DNA of 64,000 nt from Larix kaempferi (taxonomy: Eukaryota > Streptophyta > Pinopsida > Pinales > Pinaceae): positions 24,866,001 through 24,930,000 of the forward strand of contig BSBM01000753.1 of NCBI GenBank assembly GCA_027924585.1, written 5' to 3'. Positions 35,239 to 45,884 of the stretch are shown here, piece by piece (position 1 is the stretch's first letter; every line of letters begins with the position of its first letter). Made by a program: the position numbers and the translations under genes. The notes beneath the pieces are model-generated. The model had not been told where the DNA came from and did no database searches. It saw only the letters and a program-made list of their open reading frames with translations.

Positions 35239-35469
35239 CTCCCTCTTAACTAGGAAGGTATTTCTCGACATAAGTCTTCTAGCACAAGTCTTCTTCTTTG
35301 TATCATCGTAATCGATGCATTGTCATTGAATCATTATCATCACTACTACTGCTATCTCAATCAATCTCTGAATATACTCGTCATAGGAAATTCTACAGAG
35401 CTAGTCCTTTTTCATATTGGATGTAGGTCCACCACCTGCAGGTCTTCATTATCACTGGACATACTGTGG

Positions 35470-36960
35470 AATCCTCGGGACTTATTATGTTCATCACAAA
35501 ACCTGGCTGAAGCATCCCAGGTTGTTACAAGCATTCAGCTCTACCTGTCAGATCTCCTAGGAGCACATTACATGTGACCCCATCACAAAACCTGGCTATA
35601 GCATCCTAGGCTGTTATGAACACACATCTCTATCTGTTGGATCTCCCAGGCTGTTACGAGCACATGGCTCTACCTGTCAAATCTCCCAATAGCATATTAC
35701 ACGTGGTCATGGAAAAACCTGGGTGTACCATCCGAGGCTGTTACGAGCACTCGGCTCTACCTGTCAGATCTCCGAGGAGCACACTACATGCCATAGGAGA
35801 AAACCTTGAAAGAGCATCCCAGGCTGTTACGAGCACACAACTCTACCTATCGAATCTCCCAGGGCTGGATTATATGTCCTCCTAAAGAAAAACCTCGGAA
35901 GAGCATTTTCCAGATATCCCAGGGCCACATTACATGCCATAGGCAAAACCTCGAAAGACTATCTGCAAACCTCCCAGGGCTGGATTATATGCTTATATGC
36001 ACAACCTGTCCACGGCCACAAAGTATCATCCTGATACTCATGATCATCGTTCACGAAGCACAACCCAAATGCACATCACACAACACTTACATCTACGCCA
36101 TGGGATAACACATCTACAACCATGCGAGAATGGCACAGCACTTATATTTCAGCCATGGGAGAACACATCTACAACCATGCTTAAATGGCCCAACACTTAT
36201 ATTGCAGCCATGGGAAAACACATCTACAACCATGCTCGAATGGCCCCAACACTTATATCGCAGCCATGGGAGAACACATCTACAACCATGCTCGAATGGC
36301 CCCAGCACTTATATCGCATCCATGGGATAACACATCTACAACCATGCTCGAATGGCCCTGGAAATTACATCATGACCATGGGAGAACACATCTTCCACCA
36401 TGTCGGAAAAGCCCAGCAATTACATCGCGACCATGGGAGAACACATCTACAACCATGTCCGAAAAGCTCATGTGCATCTGTGTCTTTGGAACTCATCACA
36501 CATAATCCAGCTGATTATGTAATGTATCCACCTGAGACATGTCATCACATATGATCATCTTGATGATCATCACTGCATCGTCCTGATGCATGTCATCTGG
36601 AGCAACATCCTGAAGCTCGTCATCCATGATCATCCTGATCATATAATGCATCCACCTAATGCATACCAAGTATCTACCTGATACATATCATCATACATGA
36701 ACCACCTGATCATATGTATCCACCTGATATATATCAACATACATGATCATCCTGATCATACAATGTATCCACCCCATACATATACAGATACATGGTCCAA
36801 GCATCCAACATGATGCATATACATATACATGATCCAACTGATCATAAAAAGCATCCAACATGATGCAACTGATCATATCTAGCATCCAACATGATGCACG
36901 CCTACATACATACATATAAATGATCCAACTGATCATATCCAGCATCCAACATGATGCATA
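35470..36960 (-). repeat. Element C 3' tandem arrays, including a unique 55-56-bp block
   Basis: About 35470-35990 has units shared with A and B ('caaaacctgg', 'atctcccaggctgttacgag'). A block found only here has seven units with 'ccatggga(g/t)aacacatctac', starting at 36098, 36153, 36208, 36264, 36320, 36376 and 36431, with a period of 55-56 bp. About 36500-36960 has the 'tgatccaactgatcat' and 'tgtatccacctgatac' units shared with A and B. Small open frames in both directions here come from the repeats. Confidence 0.88.
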
Positions 36961-37089
36961 TACAGAGCAGTAACTGGAGCATCGTCCTGATGCTCATCCT
37001 CCAGTGCTTACATCGATAGCCATGTGAAGGATCCTCCTTCCACCATGCTTGGAATGGATTCAACAAATGTCTCCATCACTTCTTCCTCG

Positions 37090-37760
37090 AAGTATCGTCA
37101 ATCTAAAGAACACCAAGCCTCTCTCTGAATTATTTGAATTTCACTCTTGCTAGTGGCTTCATCGGCACATCTGCAACCTTCTCATCCGTCGCAACATACA
37201 GGAGCTTCACTGCTCCTCTCTGCACCATATCCCTGATATAGTGATATTTGATCTCTATGTGCTTCGACTTGTCCTGGAACACCGAGTTCTCAGACATCTT
37301 CACACAACTCTGGTTGTCACAAAAAATACCAGTAGCCTCCAGTGGGAGATCAAATAACTCAGATAGTAGCTTCCAGAGCCATACTGCCTCGCAACTAGCC
37401 AAACAAGCTGCAACATACTCTGCTTCGACTATACTCAGGGCTACGCAGGACTGCTTCCTGCTAAACCAGGAGATCGCACCCGATCCCATATTGAAGCAGC
37501 ACCCAGATGTTCTCTTCCTATCTACAGCACTACCTGCCCAATCTAAATCAACATAAACCTATAGGATAAACTTTTGATTCGCATCATACTTGAGCCCATA
37601 ATCAATCCCTTCTTTCTGGGAGAAGCCACGAGCTACAAATCTTGCTTTATATTTCTCCATGCTACCATCTGCAGCATGCTTGATCTTATAGATCCATTTG
37701 GAAGTCACAGCAGACTTCCCTTCAGGTCTTGGGACTGCATCCCAAACATCAGTCTTCATG
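37090..37760 (-). pseudogene. Element C RT-RNase H with the RT core deleted
   Basis: Reads from 37759: DVWDAVPRPEGK, SKWIYKIKHAADGS and FVARGFSQKEGIDY, then jumps straight to GLKYDANQKF. In A and B the latter follows 'GTVDY' after the complete RT palm. About 200 residues, including the YVDD active site, are missing. The join lies at 'gattatg', present at both ends in the parents, so deletion between short repeats is likely. RNase H follows in the same frame after one stop (ISWFSRKQSCVALS, ATGIFCDNQSCVK), with ADVPMKPL for the usual ADVLMKPL. Confidence 0.88.
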
Positions 37761-39399
37761 ATCGACTAGTACTCCTCGATCATGGAATTCTTCCCAAATC
37801 CTGAGAACTTCAATATATTCAATATCTTCAATAGATAACTTTGTTGCCGAAACATATGTTGAGGTCCTTCTTTTGTAGGTGCTCGTATACGATCTTTCCT
37901 ACAAAACAAGTTAAATTGCATGATTAGAAACATCTCATAGTTTTCAGAACAAATTCTTACACATAAAGAAATATGTCATACAATCATGCAATTATCTTAT
38001 CCAATGCTTCAATACAACATTTATTCATATCCCATAACTTTCTAGATGCCTTCCAATCTCTACCAGAACATTGTTAAGAGTGTGCACAACTCCCAACATG
38101 TCAGCAAAGAGGTTTCATTCTAGATAAGTAGCAATGGAATGTTGTAGAGTTCAATAGGACACTTACCCATCACATACATATTAGTAGTATAGTGTTCATT
38201 AATGCAATTATTCTAATATGCATAATACACAACCTAAGTCTAGGAACATAAGCATATACGTCATTGAACAACATTATTTGAACAAACAAATATGTAAGAA
38301 ATGACAATTCAAATACTTATTTTTGTTTGGTTGTTGGGTGGACTCCCTCTTGATCTTTGCAACTCCATTCTGATGTGTATTGTGAGAAGTGGTCAACTCC
38401 CTCTGAATATATGCATCTTTGCAGAAACTACTGGAGTGTGCTCCCTCTTGATCTTTGCTTCCTGGAATACTTGTCCTTGAACTTATATCCATCCTCGATC
38501 ACTATGCATGCTTACAAGTATCATTATTGTTATATCCTCGAGAGCTCATACATAATCATACATTTATTAGTATATTCTCAATACTATCAAAACACAATAA
38601 TCTTAAGCATGTATAGTCATGATTATTTCAAACATAAATAATAAGCATTAGTATTCAAGGACTCTTATGGTTAGTCATATCATAAATTAAAGTAAGAAAC
38701 ATAATCTGCCTAAACCCGTGATTACTCAAACCTATACTTTCATGACTCTTCTGGTTAGTCATATCATCAATTAAGGTAAGAAACATAATATGCCTAAACC
38801 CATGATTATTCAAACCTATGAATAATCATTATTAATCATGCCATGTATACTTATATAAGAGATCCTATCACAAGGTAGGATTCTAACTTGATATAGAAAA
38901 AACATACTTGGATTAGTATGTTAGCTAGTTATGTCTAACATACCCACATGATGTCTTCTTGTTCTCTTCAATGACTTGTGCTAGTAACTTGCATATCTCA
39001 TAGGTTAACCATTGTAGAACCAAGTTATACATACCTCGTAAATAGAACTTCTAAGTGATCCATGGAAATGGATGAATCTTTATCTTCATGTCACCATGAT
39101 CATATGTTCTTGAACTAGAACATGATTTGTCTTTCTTGGTGTACCTTTCATGTTAGCGGACAACCTAAACCTCATACAACACCATAATGCATTAGTACAA
39201 TCATAACTGTCAACACCCTAATCAATGAATATCTTCTATCATACATTCATAATTTTATTAAGGTGATACGACAAGTCTAAATTTAATCAAGATTGTACTA
39301 ACCATAATAATATGAAGACAAATATACCATAAACGTAATCATGAACAAATCTCAAAACATACCTGGATGAGTCATACCTGTCAAGATTGCTTGTAATCT
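37761..39399 (-). pseudogene. Element C filler with an integrase scrap
   Basis: Minus-strand counterpart of the filler in element A. The only coding relic is at about 38492-38274: SSSFCKDAYIQRELTTS, then HNTHQNGVAKI. It matches the B integrase region just around the catalytic Glu (QQNGVAER), here with Lys instead of Glu (GVAK). The rest has the same 'gaagagtcat...ggtttgaataatcat' phrases as A. Confidence 0.75.
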
Positions 39400-39525
39400 T
39401 CTTATGTAAGGCCTTAGCCTCATCTCCCTCTGAAACAGGAACTTCTTCACTTATGGAGGTGACCAATCCATTCTCTTCTAGGATTAACCCAATCCACTTG
39501 ATTTGCAGGAACTGGATCTGGAGCT
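39400..39525 (-). pseudogene. Element C gag N-terminal relic
   Basis: The minus strand gives WIGLILEENGLVTSISEE, then SEGDEAKALHKKI, almost the same as the relic in element A at 6748. It ends in the same place and joins the same filler. Confidence 0.8.
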
Positions 39526-40651
39526 GGATAAGGGCTTGTTAGAGAAACCCTAAAAATTTAAACTTTGAATTTCAAACTTCCAAAAGGATAGAAATATGCG
39601 CCTTGATGAGCTGATCTAGTTGGTATACTCATAATTTGAAAACTGTAAAGTTTCACCCCTCAAATTTGCCTTTGAAATTTTCGGAACTTGTCGACGTGAT
39701 CCCGAACTAGGGTTTGATAAAGACCACCTTTATTCCCAATCAAAAGGTTCGATCCAAATCTCTAAGCTTCTAGTTTTCTGAGGACCTTCTAGCCGTGGTG
39801 ACAGATTTCAAAAATTCCCATTTTTGCAGAAGCCCTAATTTTCCACTTTTCCGATCAAAGTCCCGAACTAGGGTCTGATCAAGCCCATCCTTCTACCCAA
39901 CCAAAAATTCTGATCTTGGTCTCTAAATTTCAATTTTTATGAGTAGCATTCATCCATACTCTCCGATTACAAAAATTCCAACTTTCTCCGAAAGCCTAAA
40001 TTCTGGAAGCCATGAATGAAGGTGCTAAAAAATAACTATGTTTTGACAGAAACATGTACCTGATTGTTTCTGGTTTAAATCCGAACGTTTTGATCCACAG
40101 GGTCTGAAAATTTTTACTGTGATATCCCGACCTATCATCTTTCCAAACCCACAGTTCTGACCTCAAATGGATTCTCTGAGAGAGAGAAAGTTATGCCAAG
40201 TGTCGCAACGTGACCTGTTTATGGGATAAAACAGGAGAGCAAACCTGTACGGCATGCCACATTTCACTGGTTCAGTTTCGGCCTCTAAAAACATTACCTG
40301 AGAAATTTCAGTCCGTGCACTATCTTTCACTTTTTACGAAATTTCATTTGGAGCTTCCTAGCCCAAGTTATGACCTTTTTTCCAAGGTCACCTGTTTTTG
40401 ACTGAGATCTGGAAGAGGCAGAAACCCTATATTGTAAAGATCATAAATAACAAAGTACAATGAATTAGAGGTTGTCCTTTGGAAACAAGGTACATGGGGA
40501 TCTTAGATTCTCTCTGTATGATTTTTAGACCCTGAAACCTCTTTGAAATTTATTAATAGTTAAAGTGCTACGATGATTGGTTTTTTCTATATCAAGCCCT
40601 AGCTTCGCAATTGCAACAAGTGTCATACATGCCATACCATGCCTTCTTTCA
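39526..40651 (-). other. Element C 5' leader
   Basis: Homologous to the leader of A (phrases 'gttgcgacact', 'ctctctcagagaatcc', 'gaggtcagaact') but with one copy of the region that is tandemly repeated in A. The plus-strand open frame at 40210-40401 is antisense to this leader and not a gene. Confidence 0.7.
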
Positions 40652-40668
40652 GGCTAGCTCTGATACCA
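40652..40668 (-). promoter_or_regulatory. Element C primer binding site
   Basis: Minus strand TGGTATCAGAGCTAGCC directly after the 5' LTR, an exact core match to the initiator tRNA-Met type. Confidence 0.9.
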
Positions 40669-41271
40669 TGTTAATTTTTCAAAATTTAATTCAATCTGAT
40701 ATAGGATCTTAACTGAGAGAAAAACATGTATAGCATATCTACAGCATATCAATCATGGACACAAAAATGCAAGCACACAAGAGACATAGAGTTTACTTGG
40801 GGAAAACCATAAAGGTGAAAAACCCCAATAACTTCCTCAGAGATAGATAGAGAAATGATACAACCCAAGCATTATAGATAGAAATATCCTAGCAGCAGCT
40901 TCTCCTCCTCCACAAGTGCGCCACTCTCCTGAGAGTGTGAGAGAGAATAGAATTATCAAATAGAGTGCCTCCCACACTCTATATATACTTGACTTGACTT
41001 GCCTAATAACCTTTACTAGGTCAGCCTTAACTTAACCAAATAACATAATGCTAACTGGGCCGACCCCCAATAGGGTGGTCTAATAACCCTTTGACCCACA
41101 TGACTTATACAGGGACGACCCCAACAAGGTGGTTTAATAACCCATCAAGTATAAGTTACAATGCTTACAATATAAATGACGACACTTCCGTATAGAGGAA
41201 TAATAACATCACTATAGGAATATAATATACATATATGTGAAATACATTCTGAAGTTAAATATACATCAACA
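40669..41271 (-). repeat. Element C 5' LTR
   Basis: 603 bp, paired with 34636-35238. The TATA region reads tatatatag on the minus strand here, against tataaatag in the other copy. Confidence 0.92.
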
Positions 41272-41276
41272 AAAAG

Positions 41277-42030
41277 TTGCAACCGGTACACCCCCAGAAG
41301 ACTGTAACGATCAAGGCAGAGATTGGAAATCTCTTAAAGGCTGGATTCATCTAATCTGTCCCGTTGACGGATTGGGTCTCAAACATCGTCCCTGTAAACA
41401 AAAAACAGGGTACCATTCGCGTCTATGTCGATTATCGGGACCTTAACAAGGCTTGTACAAAGGTCAACTACCCGACCTCATTCATTGACTAGATTATCGA
41501 CAATTGTGTTGGAAGCGTCATCTTTTCATTCATGGATGGATTTTTTGGTTACAACCAGATTGAGATCAACCCAGCCGACCAACATAAGATGGATTTCATC
41601 TGCCCTTGGGGGACGTTTGCATACCGCAAACTCCCGTTTGGACTTAAAAACAATAGTTCCACGTTCTAGCGGGCCATGTCATATTCCTTCCATGACATTA
41701 AGGACTTTGTGGAACCCTACCTGGACGATCTCCCTGCTCATTCAAAGTAGCGTGAGTTCCACATGGACCATCTGACGACCATTTTCCTCAGATGCAGATG
41801 GTACAATATCCATCTAAATCCTCATAAGTGTATCTTTTGCGTTGAGTCCAAATGCCTCTTAGGCTTCATAGTCTCGAAGAATGGGATCCGCATCGATCCC
41901 TTAAAGGTGGAGGCCATTGTCAACCTACCACCTCCAACCGATGTGACGGAACTTCAAAGACTCCAAGGGAAGGAAACTTATTTAAGGTGTTTTGTTTGTA
42001 ACTTCGCGGAGAATACTCTGGGGTATATGA
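41277..42030 (+). pseudogene. Element D RT, main part after element C
   Basis: Gypsy RT palm. Successive frames give NIVPVNKKQGTIRVYVDYRD, then FSFMDGFFGYNQIEINP (the FSxxDxxxGYxQI motif with its catalytic Asp), WGTFAYRKLPFGLKN and VEPYLDDLPAHSK, where YLDD is the catalytic pair. The thumb follows with NPHKCIFCVESKCLLGFIVS and IDPLKVEAIVNLPPP. Stops at about 41491, 41669 and 41749, and frame changes, make it inactive, but all catalytic residues can still be read. Confidence 0.88.
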
Positions 42031-42535
42031 AATTTCTTAAGAAGGACATCCTATTCATTTGGGATGATCAAGCTCAAAAATCCTCCGACAACAACAAACA
42101 TGCCATCACGTATGTTCCCGTGCTCCAACCGCCAAACTATTTCCGAGATTACATCTTATATCTCGGTGCTTCTGCTACCACTATTGCCATGGTCTTGGTA
42201 CAGGAGGATCAAAACGCCCAGGAACATGTAATATACTATGCAAGGGTCTCACTGACACTGAAACTAGATATTCACATGTCGAAAAACTTGCTTTTGCGGC
42301 ATTCATTGCCGTCCAAACGTTTCAGCACTATATCTTCCTCTGCACCACCACCATCATTGCAGACTCGAACCCCATGTACCACGTATTGACACATCAGGTG
42401 CTTGGGGGCAAGTATTCATGCTGGATCATGATACTGCAAGAATTTGAACTTCTTTTCGAGAAAGCCAAGTTTAAGAAGTCCTTGGTGCTTGCTGAGCTTA
42501 TCTGTGACTTTCCCTGTCCTGATGCAGAAGTTGAG
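42031..42535 (+). pseudogene. Element D RNase H (gypsy type)
   Basis: Follows RT: FRDYILYLGASATTIAMVLV (the position of the first catalytic Asp is a Gly: YLGAS for YLDAS or YLSAS), then QEHVIYYARVSLT. A frame change occurs near 42258. The next frame gives IADSNPMYHVL-type residues and VLGGKYSCWIMILQEFELLF at about 42400-42470. It is a degraded RT-linked RNase H. Confidence 0.8.
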
Positions 42536-43833
42536 CACAATGACTCTTTTCTAGATGAATCATTGTTTCTCATCGATACGACTGATCTGTGGTATGGAGA
42601 TATTACATTATATCTTCAAACCCAACGCTTTAGCCCCCAACTGTCTTGCGACGACCGTCGTAGAATACGTCACCATGCAAAGTATTATCTGATCATCAGT
42701 GATACTTTGTACCACCGTGGTGTCGATTCAATTCTTCGACGTTGTCTAACTCATGATGAGGCTGAATGCGTTTTGAATTACTATCACACTGGGGCTTGTG
42801 GCGGTCACCTCTCTGGGATGGCTACATCCCATAATAGTTTGTGCACAGGATATTATTGGCCTAATATCTTCAAAGATTGTATTGAGGCTGTGAAAAGATG
42901 TCCTCCTTGTCAACACTTCCATACGAAGAAGCACACCCATCCCACCCTGTTACACCTGGTTATTGTCGTGGGCCCCTTTGCAAAATGGGGTATCGATTTT
43001 ATGCATTGTAAGCCTACCTCAGTCGGGGGGCATAGTTACATCATTGTGGCTGTGGATTACTTCACAAAGTGGGTCGAGGCAATGCCTACATACCAAAATG
43101 ATGACAAAACCACCGCACTCTTCATGTTCAATCATGTAATAGCGTGGTTTGGAGTTCATCAGGCGATAGTTACCGATCATGGTTCTCACTTTCAGAACCA
43201 TATGGTTGATGAACTAAGCGATAGATTGGGTTTTCGCCATGAAAACTCAACACCCTACTACCTGCAATCCAATGGACAGGTCGAGGCCATTAACAAGGTC
43301 TTGAAAACTATGGTCCAATGGATGGTAGGTATGCATAAGTCCAACTTGCATAATATGTTCTTTTCAGCATTATGGGCCTACAGAACTTCTGTTAAAACCA
43401 CCACAATTTCACTCCTTTCCAATTGGTGTATGGATTGGAGGTTTTCCTTCCTATAGAGTGTGAAATTCCATCTCTACAACTCGCTTTCGAAATTCTTCCT
43501 AACACTGCTGCTGAGCAAGAACATTTCCTGTACTTAGCAAAACTTGACGAGCCCCGCCGAGATGCTGCTCTTGCTAACAAAGCACACAAGAAATGCATCA
43601 AAGCTCAATACGACAAGTCAGTTGAACCTCGTATCTTCAAAGAGGGTGACCTGGTCCTCACATATGACCAGAAACATGACAAACTAGGAGCAGGAAAGTT
43701 CGAGTCCATGTGGCACGAACCTTACATTATCAAACGTGTTTTGGAAAAGGGAGCTTACGAGCTTGAAGATTATGACCAAATACCTTTGGGTGAACCTCGT
43801 AATGGGATTTACCTGAAGAAGTACTATGCCTAA
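42536..43833 (+). pseudogene. Element D integrase
   Basis: Zinc finger HX..H..CXXC: YYHTGACGGHLSG ... CPPCQ. The catalytic core keeps D in GIDFMHCKP, D in IVTDHGSHF and E in NGQVEAINKVLK (D, D, E all present). The open frame 42374-43456 covers linker and core. One frame change at about 43410-43425 leads into the C-terminal part (43423-43833), with LPIECEIPSLQL, DLVLTYDQKH and FESMWHEPYIIKRVLEKGAY, the gypsy integrase C-terminal fold (GPF/Y-type region). It ends with a stop at 43833. This is the best preserved gene of element D. Confidence 0.9.
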
Positions 43834-43971
43834 ACTTGTCGTGCATAGAATTTCTCGTATATACTATACATGGCATGTTTGTGTGTTTTTTGTGTGGTGT
43901 GACGCATTTATTTTTTAGTGTCTTTAGATCTTGTTTCCGCTTCTTATACCATGTTCTGTCTGCGTGTGTAG

Positions 43972-44385
43972 ATGGCAACGTGCTACGAATTCGCAGACGG
44001 CGCCAGCCAAAATACCCGTAACCTTGCCTCGGCAGCCTGGGTACTATATTCCCCAACGGGCGAGCTCATCAACTTGGGAGGAAGTTGCCTTGGATTTGCA
44101 ACCAACAATGCCACAGAGTATCAGGTGGTAATTGTAGCCCTAACCGATGTTATTTCCTTGGATATGAACTTCATTGTTATCCACATGGATTCTCAATTAG
44201 TGGTTTCCCATCTTAACCGGGTCTACGCTATTTGTGATCCTACCCTACTCCGTCTTTTTAGACAAGTCCATCTCCTGGAAAGGTCATTTGAATCCATTCA
44301 ATACCTGCACATTCCACGAGAGTTAAACACAGTTGCTGACTCGATGGCCAACTTCATTTTAGATTGGTACATCGTACACACATAA
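43972..44385 (+). CDS. Element D extra RNase H domain (aRNH-type) as a separate ORF
   Basis: A 137-residue open frame beginning MATCYEFADGAS 140 bp after integrase. Motifs follow RNase H order: D in YEFADGAS, with AAWVLYSPTGELI for strand pairing; E in NNATEYQVV; D in VIHMDSQLVVSHL; and D in LNTVADSMANFIL at the end. This is the pattern of the additional, archaeal-like RNase H known in the Tat group of gypsy elements, distinct from the RT-linked one at 42031. It is fully open, unlike most of the element. Its place downstream of integrase, as its own ORF, is notable. It could be expressed by a separate start or by splicing. Confidence 0.8.
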   Translation: MATCYEFADGASQNTRNLASAAWVLYSPTGELINLGGSCLGFATNNATEYQVVIVALTDVISLDMNFIVIHMDSQLVVSHLNRVYAICDPTLLRLFRQVHLLERSFESIQYLHIPRELNTVADSMANFILDWYIVHT

Positions 44386-44675
44386 TACTCATAATATGTA
44401 AAAGCATTCATGACATGTAAATAAAGCACTGTATAAAAAGCAAAGCATATAAACAAGATCACATCATTCATCATTTTTGAAACACATAATGTATAAATCG
44501 TCGGGAATGTATTTATATATATATATCATCAAAAGTAGTGCTGGTACAAAATATGAAGCCTCGTAGCTTTCAGTAGTACAAAATCTGAGGCCTCTAAGCT
44601 CTTAGTACAAGTATAATAACATCATCAGGCCTGACGCCTGGCTTGTACACCCCTACAATGGACAGCTCTCTATCG

Positions 44676-45881
44676 CTAAGAATGGAAGCACTCCATAGTC
44701 CTCGCTACCTTACGGAGTAAGGCATTGAAGCATACAGACGCTCCAACTCCAAACCTTTGCATAGGTCTCGGTAAGTCATCTACTGTTGGCTCATGAACAT
44801 CCACTTTCAACTGGGACAAGTTCCTGTACATGTCCTCCATATCCACGATGGCAGCATGAGCACCTGGGGTCACAACTTCTATCCCACCTCTATCTCTCCT
44901 CGCTAGAAGAGAGACTCCTATAGGCCATATGGTACCCACATCTACACACACGTTATATACATGTCAGCACTACAACAAAAAAATCATAAATATACAAAAC
45001 TAAAAAATACAAGGATTTTTGTTCTTACCGATGTCTCCCCATGTTATACCCTCGGGCAGCACTAAGTCAAGATACTCTCTGAAATCTGTACTGTCATACA
45101 GGTAGTCCTCAACCATGAGCAACGGGCCTTCCATCTAGCTGAATAAATTGACACCAAAGATGATGATATGGCCCCCACCATGACGGGCCATCACCTCTTC
45201 CCATCTGAGCATGTGAGGATCCCTAGGATCCCTGTCATCCAGTCGTACCTGTGGGTGCAAGAGAGGGATCCTCTCTAAGAGGAACGATATCACTATCAAT
45301 ACATATCCAAACTGCTTGATCTCTCCCCGCTGACACTTGGTCAACTGAGCTTGGATGTTTGCGAGGAGACCCTTGCACCAGTTGAAGATCTTGGGGGACA
45401 TACAATCCTCCGCATAGAGCATCTCACCCCGAGTGGCCATGTGTGGGGCTTGGATTCCTGCCACTCTAGTAATAGTGAACAATATGGCATGCAGTGGGTG
45501 GTTTAAAACGTCCCTAATGGGAATCTTCCCACTAGAGGATCGAGCATGATCAGTACAATGCTGCGTCACCATGTCATTGATAGTGCGATCACTAGCTCAT
45601 GATCCGATGAGAACTACAGGGTCCCCTCTCCGAGACAAACCGGTAAGAAAATAGATGTCCTCAACATCTATAGTGAGAATGTGCCCACTGATCACAAAGT
45701 GTTGCTGGGCCGCATCCTAGCACTAGAGCATATGTGACAATAGCACGATTTGGGCCCTCATGCCCTGAATCTCGAAGAACTTGAGCAAACCACAGTTTCT
45801 CAAATTATTTACGCATTCTGGATCATTGGCGACTTGTACATCTTCCACCTCGTGTTCTCTTTCCCGCCACTCTAATACCAT
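44676..45881 (-). pseudogene. Element D antisense ORF with an apparent intron
   Basis: On the strand opposite to pol, one frame runs from an ATG at 45881 to a stop at 44676. It reads VLEWREREHEVEDVQVAND, HFVISGHILTIDVEDIYFL then TGLSRRGDP, and CKGLLANIQAQLTKCQRGE. The 'T(I/L)xVEDxYFLTGL' motif is typical of plant mobile-domain or 'putative plant transposon' proteins carried by several plant gypsy elements. Four stops break exon 1. At 45028 GTAAGAAC begins an 87-bp T-rich segment ending GTGTGTAG at 44942, with an in-frame stop inside. Removing it joins GDI to DVGTIWPIGVS. I infer a spliced antisense gene; the family match is by motif only. Confidence 0.7.
44942..45028 (-). other. Intron in the antisense ORF of element D
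   Basis: 87 bp on the minus strand, GTAAGAAC ... T-rich ... GTGTGTAG. The join is phase 1 (G|AT). Because 87 is a multiple of three, the frame is the same on both sides, but a TGA lies within. Typical of a small plant intron. Confidence 0.65.
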
Positions 45882-45884
45882 GCT

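Larger units (their letters stand above)
34636..41271 (-). mobile_element. Element C: non-autonomous Ty1/copia nested in element D
   Basis: 6636 bp on the minus strand with two 603-bp LTRs (34636-35238 and 40669-41271) that differ at about 38 sites (about 6%) and have a perfect AAAAG duplication. Like element A, it has a leader, a gag N-terminal relic, a non-coding filler, an integrase scrap, and RT-RNase H remnants. Here RT has lost its whole catalytic core. The 3' arrays include a block not seen in A or B. Shared joins with A show the two descend from one defective ancestor that kept moving. Confidence 0.92.
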
